Origin: Algicola sagamiensis DSM 14643
Lineage (GTDB): Bacteria; Pseudomonadota; Gammaproteobacteria; Enterobacterales; Alteromonadaceae
Assembly (NCBI RefSeq): GCF_000374485.1
Contig: NZ_KB894491.1
Location: forward strand, 89,651-153,650
Reading direction: 5' to 3'
DNA: 64,000 bases
Below the pieces are notes generated by a model. The model saw only the letters and a program-made list of their open reading frames with translations. It ran no database searches and was not told the origin of the DNA. Position 1 is the first letter of the stretch; every line of letters begins with the position of its first letter. Positions 43,014 to 51,958 of the stretch are shown piece by piece. Both the position numbers and the translations under genes were made by a program.

Positions 43014-44645
43014 TTGCTGAATTATCAGACAGTCAACATTCTTGTCGTTGATGATCAACGTCCTTTCCAACTGATGATCAAGGGGATGCTCCAAAACCTT
43101 GGTGCAAAATCGATCCAATTCGCATCTACAGGCGAACAGGCACTGCAAAAGTGCAATGAAACCATGTTTGATATGCTGTTTGTCGATTACAACCTTGGGC
43201 CAGGTAAAAATGGCAGACAATTGCTCGAAGATTTACGCAATAAACAGCTACTTAAGCCTTTGAGTGTTTATGTCATTGTCACTGGTGATAGCAGTCGTCC
43301 AATGGTGATCGGCGCTGTCGAGTGTCAACCCGATGATTACCTGATCAAGCCTTTTTCGCAAAGTTTGCTCAAAAGCCGCGTCCAAAAAGTGTATGACCGA
43401 AAAAAAGCACTTGCACCAGTCTTTAGCGCCATAGAAACCGGAAACCTAAAAAAAATCGCGTTTACCTGCGAACAAGTCGCCACTAATAACTCCCGATACC
43501 GCCAGCATTGTCTCAAGCTCTTATCCGATATTTTTATCAAACATGATAAAGCCGATAAAGCGAAAGAAATACTCTCTAACGAATTGCAAAAGAAACGTGT
43601 TACTTGGGCACTCTTAGCGATGGCAAGAATTGAGAGAGACGCAGATCACTATGATGAATCCCTAAAGTTATGCGAAGAAGTGTTGTCTCACAATTCAATG
43701 GTTGTCGATGCCTACGATATCAAAGCACAAAACTACATCGAGCAAAACAAGCCTGCCGAGGCCCTCAAAGAAATTAAACATGCCGCTGATCTTTCCCCCT
43801 ACTCTATCGACAGGCAACATATGCTTTGTGATGTTGCTCGGGAAAATGGCCGCTACGATCTGGTCGTCACCGCCTGCGCCACAATGATGGATATGACGAA
43901 ACGGATCACAGGTCAGGAACCAGATTACCTCGTGGAATATATGAGGAGTATTCTTGATGCCGTTGAGCATTCTGAAGACAGTCGTGATAAAGGTAATTTT
44001 CTCCAAGAATTCAAGTTGGCGCTGCAACGATGTAAAAAAGACGAGCAACATTACAAAGACTTCAATTATTCGCAATTCGAACAGCTCTGCCAAGCACGTA
44101 TGCAAGCGATTACTGGAAAACTTCAAGAGTCTAAAAAGACACTTTACAGTGCTGGCGTCATGTCCAACGAGCAGAATAATGACCTGCCGATTCCAACCAT
44201 GCTTTTACCTGACTGTATTTCTGTCTTGCTCAACCTTGGAGAATTTGAACAAGCACAAGCAATGACAAAGCATCTGCCGCCAGAGTTCCACGAACAACAA
44301 GGCAGTTATTTGCTTGAAGAAAATATGGAAAAGTGTAAAGAGAAAATGAAGCAATTTAATGCCGCTTTATCCCATGGGATCAATAACTACAAAGAAAGTG
44401 CCTATATCGAAGCGATTGAAGATTTCGATAAAGCCCTTGAGCTAGCACCGATGAACACAGGGGCTGCACTCAACCTGATCCAAGCGATCATGCAATTAAT
44501 TAAGCAGGATAAAAAACAAAAAACACCTGAAGTGCAGGAAAAGTGTAAAGCAACATTTGGGATTGTCGATGGGATTGAATTACCAGAAGAGCATCAGAAG
44601 CGGTATAAAGAACTCAAAGCTGAGTTTGACAAAGTGTTTGCCTAA
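43014..44645 (+). CDS. Response-regulator receiver protein with TPR repeats
   Basis: A 543-residue protein. The start is a TTG at 43014, seven bases after GGAG; no ATG gives the complete receiver fold. The receiver (about 1-125) has ILVVDDQRPF acidic residues, the phosphoacceptor Asp in LFVDYNLGPGKNG, and the late Lys in YLIKPFS. The rest is helical with TPR-type pairs (ALLAMARIERDADHYDESLKLCEEVL, DIKAQNYIEQNKPAEALKEI, ESAYIEAIEDFDKALELAPMN). There is no DNA-binding or enzymatic output domain, so output is likely through protein contacts. No kinase lies next to it. It starts 85 bases after tRNA-Tyr. Confidence 0.88.
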   Translation: MLNYQTVNILVVDDQRPFQLMIKGMLQNLGAKSIQFASTGEQALQKCNETMFDMLFVDYNLGPGKNGRQLLEDLRNKQLLKPLSVYVIVTGDSSRPMVIGAVECQPDDYLIKPFSQSLLKSRVQKVYDRKKALAPVFSAIETGNLKKIAFTCEQVATNNSRYRQHCLKLLSDIFIKHDKADKAKEILSNELQKKRVTWALLAMARIERDADHYDESLKLCEEVLSHNSMVVDAYDIKAQNYIEQNKPAEALKEIKHAADLSPYSIDRQHMLCDVARENGRYDLVVTACATMMDMTKRITGQEPDYLVEYMRSILDAVEHSEDSRDKGNFLQEFKLALQRCKKDEQHYKDFNYSQFEQLCQARMQAITGKLQESKKTLYSAGVMSNEQNNDLPIPTMLLPDCISVLLNLGEFEQAQAMTKHLPPEFHEQQGSYLLEENMEKCKEKMKQFNAALSHGINNYKESAYIEAIEDFDKALELAPMNTGAALNLIQAIMQLIKQDKKQKTPEVQEKCKATFGIVDGIELPEEHQKRYKELKAEFDKVFA

Positions 44646-44744
44646 TATCCTTATTCATCTAAAAGTGGATAACATATCATTAGAAGTGAAGTTATCCCGT
44701 TTTATACTCACTTTATGCAAGTTTTATCCTCAGAAATTGTGGAT

Positions 44745-44766
44745 AAAAAAGCGGGGACTTCCCCAC
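44745..44766 (-). terminator. Intrinsic terminator of the DUF2799 lipoprotein gene
   Basis: On the minus strand GTGGGG and CCCCGC (one wobble) flank AAGT and are followed by TTTTTT. It lies about 25 bases past the stop codon of the lipoprotein gene. Confidence 0.7.
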
Positions 44767-44789
44767 TTCAAAAATCAACGAACATCCTG

Positions 44790-45404
44790 TTAGTAACGTC
44801 CTCCAAGACGCATGAGGTGGCGGATTTCATTTTGTTGGAACTGCTCTTTTTGTTTTAGCATCCCAATTTCATGGTCGATATGTGATTGACGGTCCAGTAA
44901 TTTATTATTCTGGTACAATAAATTCGCACGCTCACTCATCCCTGTTTCATTCGAGATAATCTTTGTCTGGTTTTGATCAATATCTTTTTGGAGCTTCTTT
45001 TTATCATTCTCAAGTGTTGTGATACGATGGCGGATATTGTTTAACTCTTGCTCAGCTGAATAAACCTTTTGACCATCACGGTAGCCTTGCATAAATGATG
45101 GCTCCTGCGATTGAGAACAAATGCCCGCATACGCTTTATTCGCGCGGCCAGCATCAAAACCATTATGTGGTGTACAGTAAGCCCTTGCGCCTTCTTCATG
45201 GCCGCGCAAGTATAAAGTGAGATCAGGACGCACACCATAATCAGCACACGCAGATGTATGCTCTGAAATCCGACTCGTCGCATAACCTTGACTACCGTCG
45301 TTATAACCGATGGTCTGCCAATTTGCAACACGACATTCATTCTCTGATAAGGTCGCACAACCTGTGAATAAAAACGGGAGTAAAATAATAAATAATTTCT
45401 TCAT
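44790..45404 (-). CDS. DUF2799-family lipoprotein
   Basis: A 204-residue predicted lipoprotein: the signal peptide ends in the lipobox LFTGC (Cys15). The mature N-terminal half has repeated Gly/Asp/Tyr motifs (GYNDGSQGY, YLRGHEEGARAYC, GFDAGRANKAY, FMQGYRDGQKVY) that mark DUF2799. The C-terminal half is a coiled coil (about 120-195). No Lol-avoidance Asp follows the Cys (next residues Ala-Thr), so outer-membrane sorting is likely. Function unknown. Confidence 0.88.
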   Translation of the reverse strand: MKKLFIILLPFLFTGCATLSENECRVANWQTIGYNDGSQGYATSRISEHTSACADYGVRPDLTLYLRGHEEGARAYCTPHNGFDAGRANKAYAGICSQSQEPSFMQGYRDGQKVYSAEQELNNIRHRITTLENDKKKLQKDIDQNQTKIISNETGMSERANLLYQNNKLLDRQSHIDHEIGMLKQKEQFQQNEIRHLMRLGGRY

Positions 45405-45625
45405 ACTAAATTCCTACTACGAGTCACTGTGCCTTGCACATTCCAAGCTTTTTGAATACCTCTGTATTTTATCCAATGAAGCTGAATGTGTAATGAACAA
45501 ATACAAAAAAATTGTCATTCATGATGAAATCCCTATAAAGGTAAAATATTTGTAAAAAGCATTGAATGAATCCCATCACGATCATAATGTTCCCAATAAT
45601 TACACTATTGAATTCAGGAAAATTA

Positions 45626-46630
45626 ATGCGACATTTGATGCTTTCATGCTATTCCCTCTTCTTTTGCGTCGCGTGTAATGACCATGATATCGCTTCACCG
45701 GATTCCGACAAAACACTTCAAACACCTCTCCCTTTCAATGTAGAACAATTAGGTGCAGGCGCGCTTATTGGTGATGTTACTCAAGTTGATTGTGAATTAG
45801 AAAATGGTGTTCAGACACGTTGCCACAAACTCACATTTAAAGGAAATATGGTCGAGAAAGGACCCTTTTGCCCAGAACATTTAGACGAAGTCGGTGGCCT
45901 TGGCGTCTACGACGGCCCAACCAACCCTGGACTAAAAGCGATGGACCGCACCCTGTTTACTTCCATGGAAAACGATGGTTTTGATATTGTCGATGACTCC
46001 GGCAATATTCGAATCGCTGATGCATCCCGACTGAATGACTACTCAGAAGATTTCGCCTATTGTCTAGATGCTCCGGAAAATGAAGAAATCGAGCTCACTT
46101 ACTTATTACCGACCTTGCCAGTCAACCGATTCAAAGCAAAACCCATTAAGATGATTGAATATATCGGTTTTACTTTTCATGGGATCCCAATCGATGGTCC
46201 CGCACCTTCTGTTATTGAAGGCCCACCAGAGCGTGAAGGTGGGAATATTCCTGCCTTAGACCCTTGTGGTGGGCATGTTGCTCCTGCTGGTTACTATCAC
46301 TGGCATATGATCCCGCAGGCAATCAATGATTTATTAGACACCCATGAAGTCACCAGCACAACCTGCGTAAAAATAGAACAGAGCGCGACGGCCATGATTG
46401 GTTGGGCCAAAGATGGCTATCCAATATATTCAAAACAGGATGTAGAAGGAAAAAAGCCTGAAAACCTTGATGAATGCTTCGGCCATCGATCAGTCACCGC
46501 AGAATTTCCAGAAGGTGTTTACCATTACCATGCTTTAAACCCCAAGGCCCCGAACACCCCTGTTTGCTTGAAAGGCTATCCTGCAAAAAACGCTTTATCT
46601 TTTAACATTCATTATGATCCGATGCGATGA
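45626..46630 (+). CDS. YHYH-domain secreted protein
   Basis: A 334-residue protein. The ATG at 45626 is preceded by AGGAA and starts a signal sequence; the Cys in VACN could be a lipidation site. The C-terminal half contains the YHYH-family pattern: FHGIPIDGP, CGGHVAPAGYYHWHM, IGWAKDGYPIYS and VYHYHALNP. Many Cys and His suggest a metal- or disulfide-stabilised extracellular fold. The family has no settled function. Its stop overlaps the next gene's start (ATGA), so the two are coupled. Confidence 0.85.
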   Translation: MRHLMLSCYSLFFCVACNDHDIASPDSDKTLQTPLPFNVEQLGAGALIGDVTQVDCELENGVQTRCHKLTFKGNMVEKGPFCPEHLDEVGGLGVYDGPTNPGLKAMDRTLFTSMENDGFDIVDDSGNIRIADASRLNDYSEDFAYCLDAPENEEIELTYLLPTLPVNRFKAKPIKMIEYIGFTFHGIPIDGPAPSVIEGPPEREGGNIPALDPCGGHVAPAGYYHWHMIPQAINDLLDTHEVTSTTCVKIEQSATAMIGWAKDGYPIYSKQDVEGKKPENLDECFGHRSVTAEFPEGVYHYHALNPKAPNTPVCLKGYPAKNALSFNIHYDPMR

Positions 46631-47286
46631 CTAGAACGCTTTTACCATTCACCATTTTCTGCGTCATGCTGTGTTTTGGCGTGTCAGCACACAGTCCACA
46701 AGTATCCATGTTTACGCTGAGTTATCAGGATAAGCAATGGCGACTTGAAGGTAATTTCTCCCAAGCGGCTGTCTCCAGCGTATTGAACCAGACCATTCAA
46801 GAACTTGCCCAAAGCGATGCTCAACTAGAGATTTATCGAAAACGACTGCTCGCATATTTAACATTATCGATTTCATTACAACAAAAAGGACAGTCACTCA
46901 AACTGATGAATGGTCATGCAAAAATTGGCAACCACCAAACAGATATTTGGTTTGATGTCGAAACCATCCATGAAGATCAACCGCTTTATATTCAAATCAG
47001 TGCCTTTGAAGAGATTGAACACCACACCCACTTTTTTAAAGTGCGATCAAAAACAAGCGCACGGACTATCTTACTCAAACCAAAAGAAAGCTATCGTGCA
47101 GTCATTGAAATTAGTGCCGATGGCACAATCAAACAACTGGCCGATGTAGATGAATATACTGAAGAAACCAACTTTCCTGAGCCAGAAGATGAGCACCCAT
47201 ATTTACTTGTGCTTTTGGGGATTTGTTTATTATTTACTTTGATCGGTTTTCAAAAAACCTTACGGCTAATGCTGAGAGGCTGGTAA
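46627..47286 (+). CDS. Membrane-anchored partner of the YHYH protein (unknown family)
   Basis: A 219-residue protein with a signal peptide (ending near VSAHS), a beta-rich periplasmic part, an acidic stretch (YTEETNFPEPEDEHP), and one C-terminal membrane helix (YLLVLLGICLLFTLIGF) followed by Arg. This is the layout of a periplasmic domain tethered at its C-terminus. It overlaps the YHYH gene by 4 bases, so it is likely translated together with it and works in the same process. I do not recognise the family. Confidence 0.75.
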   Translation: MTRTLLPFTIFCVMLCFGVSAHSPQVSMFTLSYQDKQWRLEGNFSQAAVSSVLNQTIQELAQSDAQLEIYRKRLLAYLTLSISLQQKGQSLKLMNGHAKIGNHQTDIWFDVETIHEDQPLYIQISAFEEIEHHTHFFKVRSKTSARTILLKPKESYRAVIEISADGTIKQLADVDEYTEETNFPEPEDEHPYLLVLLGICLLFTLIGFQKTLRLMLRGW

Positions 47287-47714
47287 AGCGAGTCTTCCCG
47301 ACTCAGAACCAAATGCAATCATTGGCGCCAATAAATCTTGATGTGGGATCCTCGGTCATAAGAATCCCATAGAATGATTTGTTAGGCTTTTGTATACACA
47401 TGACTCTCTGATATTAAATTGAGGACTTAAGATCAGTATTGAATATTTTCGACATAAATAGCTCATCTGACCAGGCTATCTCTTATTGATCACATTTTAG
47501 GTACAGTGTACCTTGCAGCCTCTTTTTGAATTCAGGCTATTCCCATGTCAAGAAAGCGATTGATTCTCCCAATGATTTTAATCTCAAGAAATACCTTTGC
47601 ACACCTCAACCTTGGGCTTATGTAAAACTGCTTTCGCTTTTATATGAATAAAATCATATCAATAACGTGAGACCTGATTTTTAACTGTTCAATTTTTAGG
47701 AGTAAATAAGAGTG
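47287..47714. other. 428-base gap with a palindrome and a tiny frame
   Basis: A short GAGTC/GACTC hairpin (47290-47304 approximately) follows the previous gene. GGTACAGTGTACC at 47500-47512 is a perfect 13-base palindrome and a candidate operator. A 26-codon frame at 47545-47625 has a basic, then hydrophobic profile but only a weak ribosome binding site. No full gene is seen. The promoter of the RCC1-repeat gene must lie here. Confidence 0.35.
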
Positions 47715-48851
47715 ATGTATGCACTTCGATTATCATGTTTCGTTTTACTATTCACCAGTATTACGAATGTGAGCGCAGAAATATCAAGAACCTGGAAGCA
47801 AGTTTCTCTTGGTCGTGCGCATACTTGTGGCGTATTAACAAATCATGAAGTTTATTGTTGGGGGGATAATGTCTCAGGACAATTAGGATTAGGTCGGGAG
47901 GGAGGTTCGACAAGACCACAACGCCTAAATATCACAAACAACCCGATACAGCTCACAGCAAAAGGAGACCACTCTTGTGTATTGCTTGAAGGAAATACAG
48001 TGAAATGTTGGGGGCAAAACAGCAGATATTTATTAGGCCGCGGACTTTATCGATTACTGGGTCCAAAGGTGTTAAGGCTAGCAAATAACCCAAAGGCGAT
48101 TCAAATGGGGAGTGCCCATGCTTGTATGACCTTTCAAGGAGACCACGCGAAATGCTGGGGGGATAACTTCTTTGGACAATTAGGCTCAGGAACAACAAGA
48201 CCCTCCTTTCTCCCAGTTCGAGTCAACACGCAGACTAATATCAAACAAATTGCACTTGGAAGTAAGCATACTTGTGCGCTTTCCAATGAAGGCGAAGTAA
48301 GATGTTGGGGAAATAATTATTTTGGTCAATTAGGGATAGGCTTCCCCAACCGTCGTAGACAAGATAATCATGCGTATTTATTGCCACAAGTTGTCACCTT
48401 AGGAAGTCAGGCAAAGCAAATATCACTTGGAGAAGAATTTAGCTGTGCGTTACTCGTTGATGGCAGCGTTCAATGTTGGGGCAATAACCAATATGGACAA
48501 TTAGGTTTAGGAAATATGCAAATAAAAGCCCGCCCTCAGACACTAAATTTAAGCGGAACCGTTAAGCAGATAGCACTTGGTCATACACATGCTTGTGCGC
48601 AGATAGACAATGGCCAAGTAAAATGTTGGGGAAATAATGAATATGGACAGTTAGGAATCGGGAATACAGAAAGTCAGTCACAACCAAGGACTGTACAACT
48701 CAGAATGAATGCTAAAACAATCGCGCTGGGTAAAAGCCATACTTGCGCTATTTTGGAAGACGACACACTGCAATGTTGGGGAGACAATGTCTACGGCCAG
48801 CTTGGGTTAGGCAATACACAAGTGCAGAAAACGCCACAAAATGTGATGTAG
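47715..48851 (+). CDS. Secreted RCC1-repeat protein (seven-bladed)
   Basis: A 378-residue protein with a signal peptide ending at VSA-EISR; the ATG at 47715 has AGGAG 12 bases upstream. Seven repeats of about 50 residues follow, each with H-x-C-x-x-L ... CWG-N-x-x-GQLG-x-G, matching the blades of an RCC1-type propeller. Every blade carries two cysteines about 10-13 residues apart, suggesting one disulfide per blade, in keeping with export. The gene is AT-rich. It probably mediates binding to proteins or surfaces outside the cytoplasm; no catalytic motif is visible. Confidence 0.87.
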   Translation: MYALRLSCFVLLFTSITNVSAEISRTWKQVSLGRAHTCGVLTNHEVYCWGDNVSGQLGLGREGGSTRPQRLNITNNPIQLTAKGDHSCVLLEGNTVKCWGQNSRYLLGRGLYRLLGPKVLRLANNPKAIQMGSAHACMTFQGDHAKCWGDNFFGQLGSGTTRPSFLPVRVNTQTNIKQIALGSKHTCALSNEGEVRCWGNNYFGQLGIGFPNRRRQDNHAYLLPQVVTLGSQAKQISLGEEFSCALLVDGSVQCWGNNQYGQLGLGNMQIKARPQTLNLSGTVKQIALGHTHACAQIDNGQVKCWGNNEYGQLGIGNTESQSQPRTVQLRMNAKTIALGKSHTCAILEDDTLQCWGDNVYGQLGLGNTQVQKTPQNVM

Positions 48852-48970
48852 TTCATCAATCAACGTGAGGGTATTCATATCATTTCATCATACAGAACCC
48901 ATCATCGCTTTTCATTCTTTACGTAGATTTTTATATGATGAAGCCCTCAATAATCAGATAAAATACTGAA

Positions 48971-48993
48971 AAAAAGCCCTTCACGGGCTTTTT
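48971..48993. terminator. Bidirectional intrinsic terminator
   Basis: AAAAAGCCC and GGGCTTTTT flank a 5-base loop between the convergent RCC1-repeat gene and the SDR gene. The A- and T-runs on both sides allow it to serve both strands. Confidence 0.9.
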
Positions 48994-49024
48994 ATAGAGA
49001 TAAAAAGGGGGGAAGTAAAAACCA

Positions 49025-49786
49025 TTACATCGAGATCCCACCATCGATCTCGACCACACGGCCATTGAGATATTCGTTTTCTAGAATAAACTTCACGGTT
49101 TGAGCGATTTCGGATGCTTCACCCCAACGCCCAACTGGTGTCATTTTTAGGAGCCTTTCCTGAGCGTCAGGCTTCATTGCTTCTGTCATTGCTGTACGCA
49201 TCATTCCAGGAGCAATGGCAACAGAGCGGATCCCGAATCGACCAAGCTCTCTTGACCAAGTGGACGTCATCGCAGCAACAGCGGCTTTTGATGCAGAATA
49301 GTTTGTCTGACCAAAGTTACCCACACGTGCCACAGAAGACATATTGATGATCACACCTTTTCGCTCTTTTTTGATCATCTGTGCTGCGGCTTCTCGGCCA
49401 CACAGGAAGACCCCTGTGACATTCACATCTAACACCGACTGAAATTGTTCCAACGACATCTTATTGATGATCTCACCCGCTTTCGCTTTGATGAACAAAC
49501 CATCACGTAAAATTCCCGCATTATTGACTAACGCATCAATATGCCCAAAGTCATTGGTGATTTGTTCAAATGTCGACTCGACAGCAGCTTCATCTGTAAC
49601 ATTCATGGTATAACAACGTGCTTGTCCATCGGCATGATCTATCAACTCTTTGGTTGCGCGAAGCCCCTCTTCGTTGACATCAATCATCGCAATTTTGGCA
49701 CCTTCACGCGCAAGATCGATGGCCATCACCTGACCTAATCCCTGCCCTGCACCTGTAATTACGATCACTTTATCCTTTACTTGCAT
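49025..49786 (-). CDS. SDR-family 3-hydroxyacyl-CoA dehydrogenase-like protein
   Basis: A 253-residue short-chain dehydrogenase. TGAGQGLG (cofactor glycine motif), NNAG, the catalytic Ser in INMSSVA and YSASK are all present, with EIDGGISM at the end. As last gene of the valine/isoleucine operon it probably oxidises 2-methyl-3-hydroxybutyryl-CoA (the IvdG role), rather than acting as a biosynthetic FabG. It lies 32 bases after mmsB. The substrate is inferred from context. Confidence 0.85.
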   Translation of the reverse strand: MQVKDKVIVITGAGQGLGQVMAIDLAREGAKIAMIDVNEEGLRATKELIDHADGQARCYTMNVTDEAAVESTFEQITNDFGHIDALVNNAGILRDGLFIKAKAGEIINKMSLEQFQSVLDVNVTGVFLCGREAAAQMIKKERKGVIINMSSVARVGNFGQTNYSASKAAVAAMTSTWSRELGRFGIRSVAIAPGMMRTAMTEAMKPDAQERLLKMTPVGRWGEASEIAQTVKFILENEYLNGRVVEIDGGISM

Positions 49787-49818
49787 GTTTTCATTCTCTT
49801 TTTAAAACTTTTTAGAAT

Positions 49819-50703
49819 CTATTTTTGAAATAGCTCGAAAATGCTTGAAAAGTCTTTTTCACCTTGACCTGCGCGCTGATGCTGCGTATAAAAGCTACGA
49901 GCCAGTGCCCCCATTGGCGTCGTTGAACCACTATTGAGCGCTGTTTCCATTGCAAGCCCTAAATCCTTCGCCATCAAATCAACCATAAATCCCCCCTGAT
50001 ATTCATTTGAAGAGGGGGCTTGAGGCATAACGCCCGGGCAAGGATTGTACTTTTCTAACGTCCAGTTTCCACCGGAGCTATTGCGCATGATTTCTGACAA
50101 GACTTTCGGATCTAGGCCGTGATCTGCACCAAGTTGCAGCGCCTCAGAAGTCCCTATCATCAACACAGACAGCAACATATTATTACAAATCTTTGCGATT
50201 TGGCCTGCACCCACATCACCTGCATGAAAAACATGATGCCCCATACTTTTCAATACTACTTGCGCTTGATCAACATCTGCCGACTTTCCGCCTGTAATAA
50301 ATGTAAGTGTGCCAGCAGCAGCACCTGCAACACCACCGGATACGGGTGCATCAATAAAACGGATCCCATTTTCTTGCAACACAGTCGCAACCGCTTGTGC
50401 ATCTGTACTCGCGATTGTAGAACAATCAATGACCAGCGATTTTTTATCAATATGATGAACCAGTCCTTCTTCACCGAGATACACTGCTTTCACGTGCTTC
50501 CCAGCAGGGAGCATTGAAATGATAAAATCAACGCCTTCTACGCCTTGCTCAATCGAAGAAACAGTCGCTGCCCCCATGTCTTCCAGCTGCTGCATGGCAT
50601 TGACATTCAAATCAAAAACCGTCACATCATGACCCGCTTTGAGCAGGTTTTGTGCCATTGGAGCACCCATGTGACCTAGACCAATAAAATAGATTGACGC
50701 CAT
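49819..50703 (-). CDS. mmsB: 3-hydroxyisobutyrate dehydrogenase
   Basis: A 294-residue NAD-dependent enzyme of valine catabolism that makes methylmalonate semialdehyde from 3-hydroxyisobutyrate. IGLGHMGAPMAQNLLKAGHDV is the Rossmann signature, FIDAPVSGGVAGAAAGTL the substrate motif, and the catalytic lysine is in GAGQIAKICNNMLL. It lies three bases after the hydrolase gene that supplies its substrate. Confidence 0.96.
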   Translation of the reverse strand: MASIYFIGLGHMGAPMAQNLLKAGHDVTVFDLNVNAMQQLEDMGAATVSSIEQGVEGVDFIISMLPAGKHVKAVYLGEEGLVHHIDKKSLVIDCSTIASTDAQAVATVLQENGIRFIDAPVSGGVAGAAAGTLTFITGGKSADVDQAQVVLKSMGHHVFHAGDVGAGQIAKICNNMLLSVLMIGTSEALQLGADHGLDPKVLSEIMRNSSGGNWTLEKYNPCPGVMPQAPSSNEYQGGFMVDLMAKDLGLAMETALNSGSTTPMGALARSFYTQHQRAGQGEKDFSSIFELFQK

Positions 50704-50706
50704 GAC

Positions 50707-51843
50707 TTAGTTCTCCTCTCGAATGCCAAGTTTCTTGAGTGGGTGAGAAGATTCATCCCATGGAGAGACAAAAAACTCATCGATCACTTTTGGATCCACA
50801 TCATTGACTGTACGATAAGTCCAAGTCGGATTTCGATCTTTATCGATGAGCAACGCACGAACCCCCTCTGCAAATTCACCAAACTTTCCACAATTGACCG
50901 ATAGGCCCAATTCCATTCTGAAACAATCAGCCAAGGTCTTCGTTGCACCAAACTCCATTTGCCGATAAAGAATATGTGCTGAGATCGGACTACCATGTTG
51001 CAGTGTTTTCTGCGCGCCTAGAAACCATTCATCTTCCGTCTGATACGATAAAATCGCATCCACAACTTCAGCAAGTCGATCATATGTCGTGATCGATTCA
51101 ATCATATTCATGTGTGGCGATAAATTTCCGCGAGGTAACTGACGTAAGTTATTCTGCTCAATCTCACGTAAACGATCGGATAACTTCTGGTGATTCAGCG
51201 CAATCGTGTCCCCCCAGTTTAACGTTTTCAGAGACTCAACAAGGTTTGTTTTTTCTGATGTAGGAACAAAAAAATCAGCGAGTTTTAATGTCTTGGCGTC
51301 TGATGCATTGAGCGGGGCGCCCGTTAATCCTAGAAATAGTCCGCATCCAGTCGGCATTTTATTCAAGAACCAACTTCCGCCTACATCTGGATAAAGTCCA
51401 ATGGTAATTTCTGGCATCGCTATGCGAGAACGTTCGGTAACAACACGGTGGCTCGCCCCTGCCATGAGTCCTAACCCACCACCCATGACGATGCCATGCC
51501 CCAAAAGCAGGATGGGCTTTTCATAGGTATGGATCAAGTAATCCAGTTGGTATTCGTGAGTGAAAAACGTTTCGATTTTTTCCGAATAAGCACCTTCGTG
51601 TGTTTTCATTTCCTGATACAAGGAAACAACGTCTCCACCAGCACAAAAGGCTTTCTCACCTGAACCCTGTAAGAGTACCATCACAACATTCGGGTCTTCC
51701 TGCCATGCAAGTAGCTTTGGGTGGAGCTGTTGGATCATCTCTAGGCTGAGCGCATTCAGCGTTTTTTCTGAATTGAGTGTTGCTGAGCCGATGATTTTAC
51801 CTTGTTCTGTCTGGATTTCTTCAAATAAAACCACATCTGTCAT
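50707..51843 (-). CDS. 3-hydroxyisobutyryl-CoA hydrolase
   Basis: A 378-residue crotonase-fold protein. The length and the features FCAGGDVVSLY, LGHGIVMGGGLGLMAGASHRVVTE and MPEITIGLYPDVGGSWFL identify the 3-hydroxyisobutyryl-CoA hydrolase branch rather than a plain enoyl-CoA hydratase. The long C-terminal region (about 260-378) with WTYRTVNDVDPKVIDEFF is also typical. It frees 3-hydroxyisobutyrate for mmsB. A 115-base gap separates it from the upstream acyl-CoA dehydrogenase gene, where an enoyl-CoA hydratase gene would be expected. Confidence 0.9.
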   Translation of the reverse strand: MTDVVLFEEIQTEQGKIIGSATLNSEKTLNALSLEMIQQLHPKLLAWQEDPNVVMVLLQGSGEKAFCAGGDVVSLYQEMKTHEGAYSEKIETFFTHEYQLDYLIHTYEKPILLLGHGIVMGGGLGLMAGASHRVVTERSRIAMPEITIGLYPDVGGSWFLNKMPTGCGLFLGLTGAPLNASDAKTLKLADFFVPTSEKTNLVESLKTLNWGDTIALNHQKLSDRLREIEQNNLRQLPRGNLSPHMNMIESITTYDRLAEVVDAILSYQTEDEWFLGAQKTLQHGSPISAHILYRQMEFGATKTLADCFRMELGLSVNCGKFGEFAEGVRALLIDKDRNPTWTYRTVNDVDPKVIDEFFVSPWDESSHPLKKLGIREEN

Positions 51844-51958
51844 TGTTATACCTTACCTTATCGATCCATCTCATTCAGACTTAAAAAATAAATGACCGTT
51901 CACTTGCATCCTCTGACATAATCATGCCGAGCCAAGTAAAGAGAAAATAGATGCATGT

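Noticed and set aside
44557-44793. 78-codon plus-strand frame after the receiver-TPR gene
   Set aside because: It begins inside that gene in another frame and has no ribosome binding site.
45310-45555. 81-codon plus-strand frame near the DUF2799 gene
   Set aside because: It is mostly antisense to the lipoprotein signal peptide and its intergenic part has no supported start.
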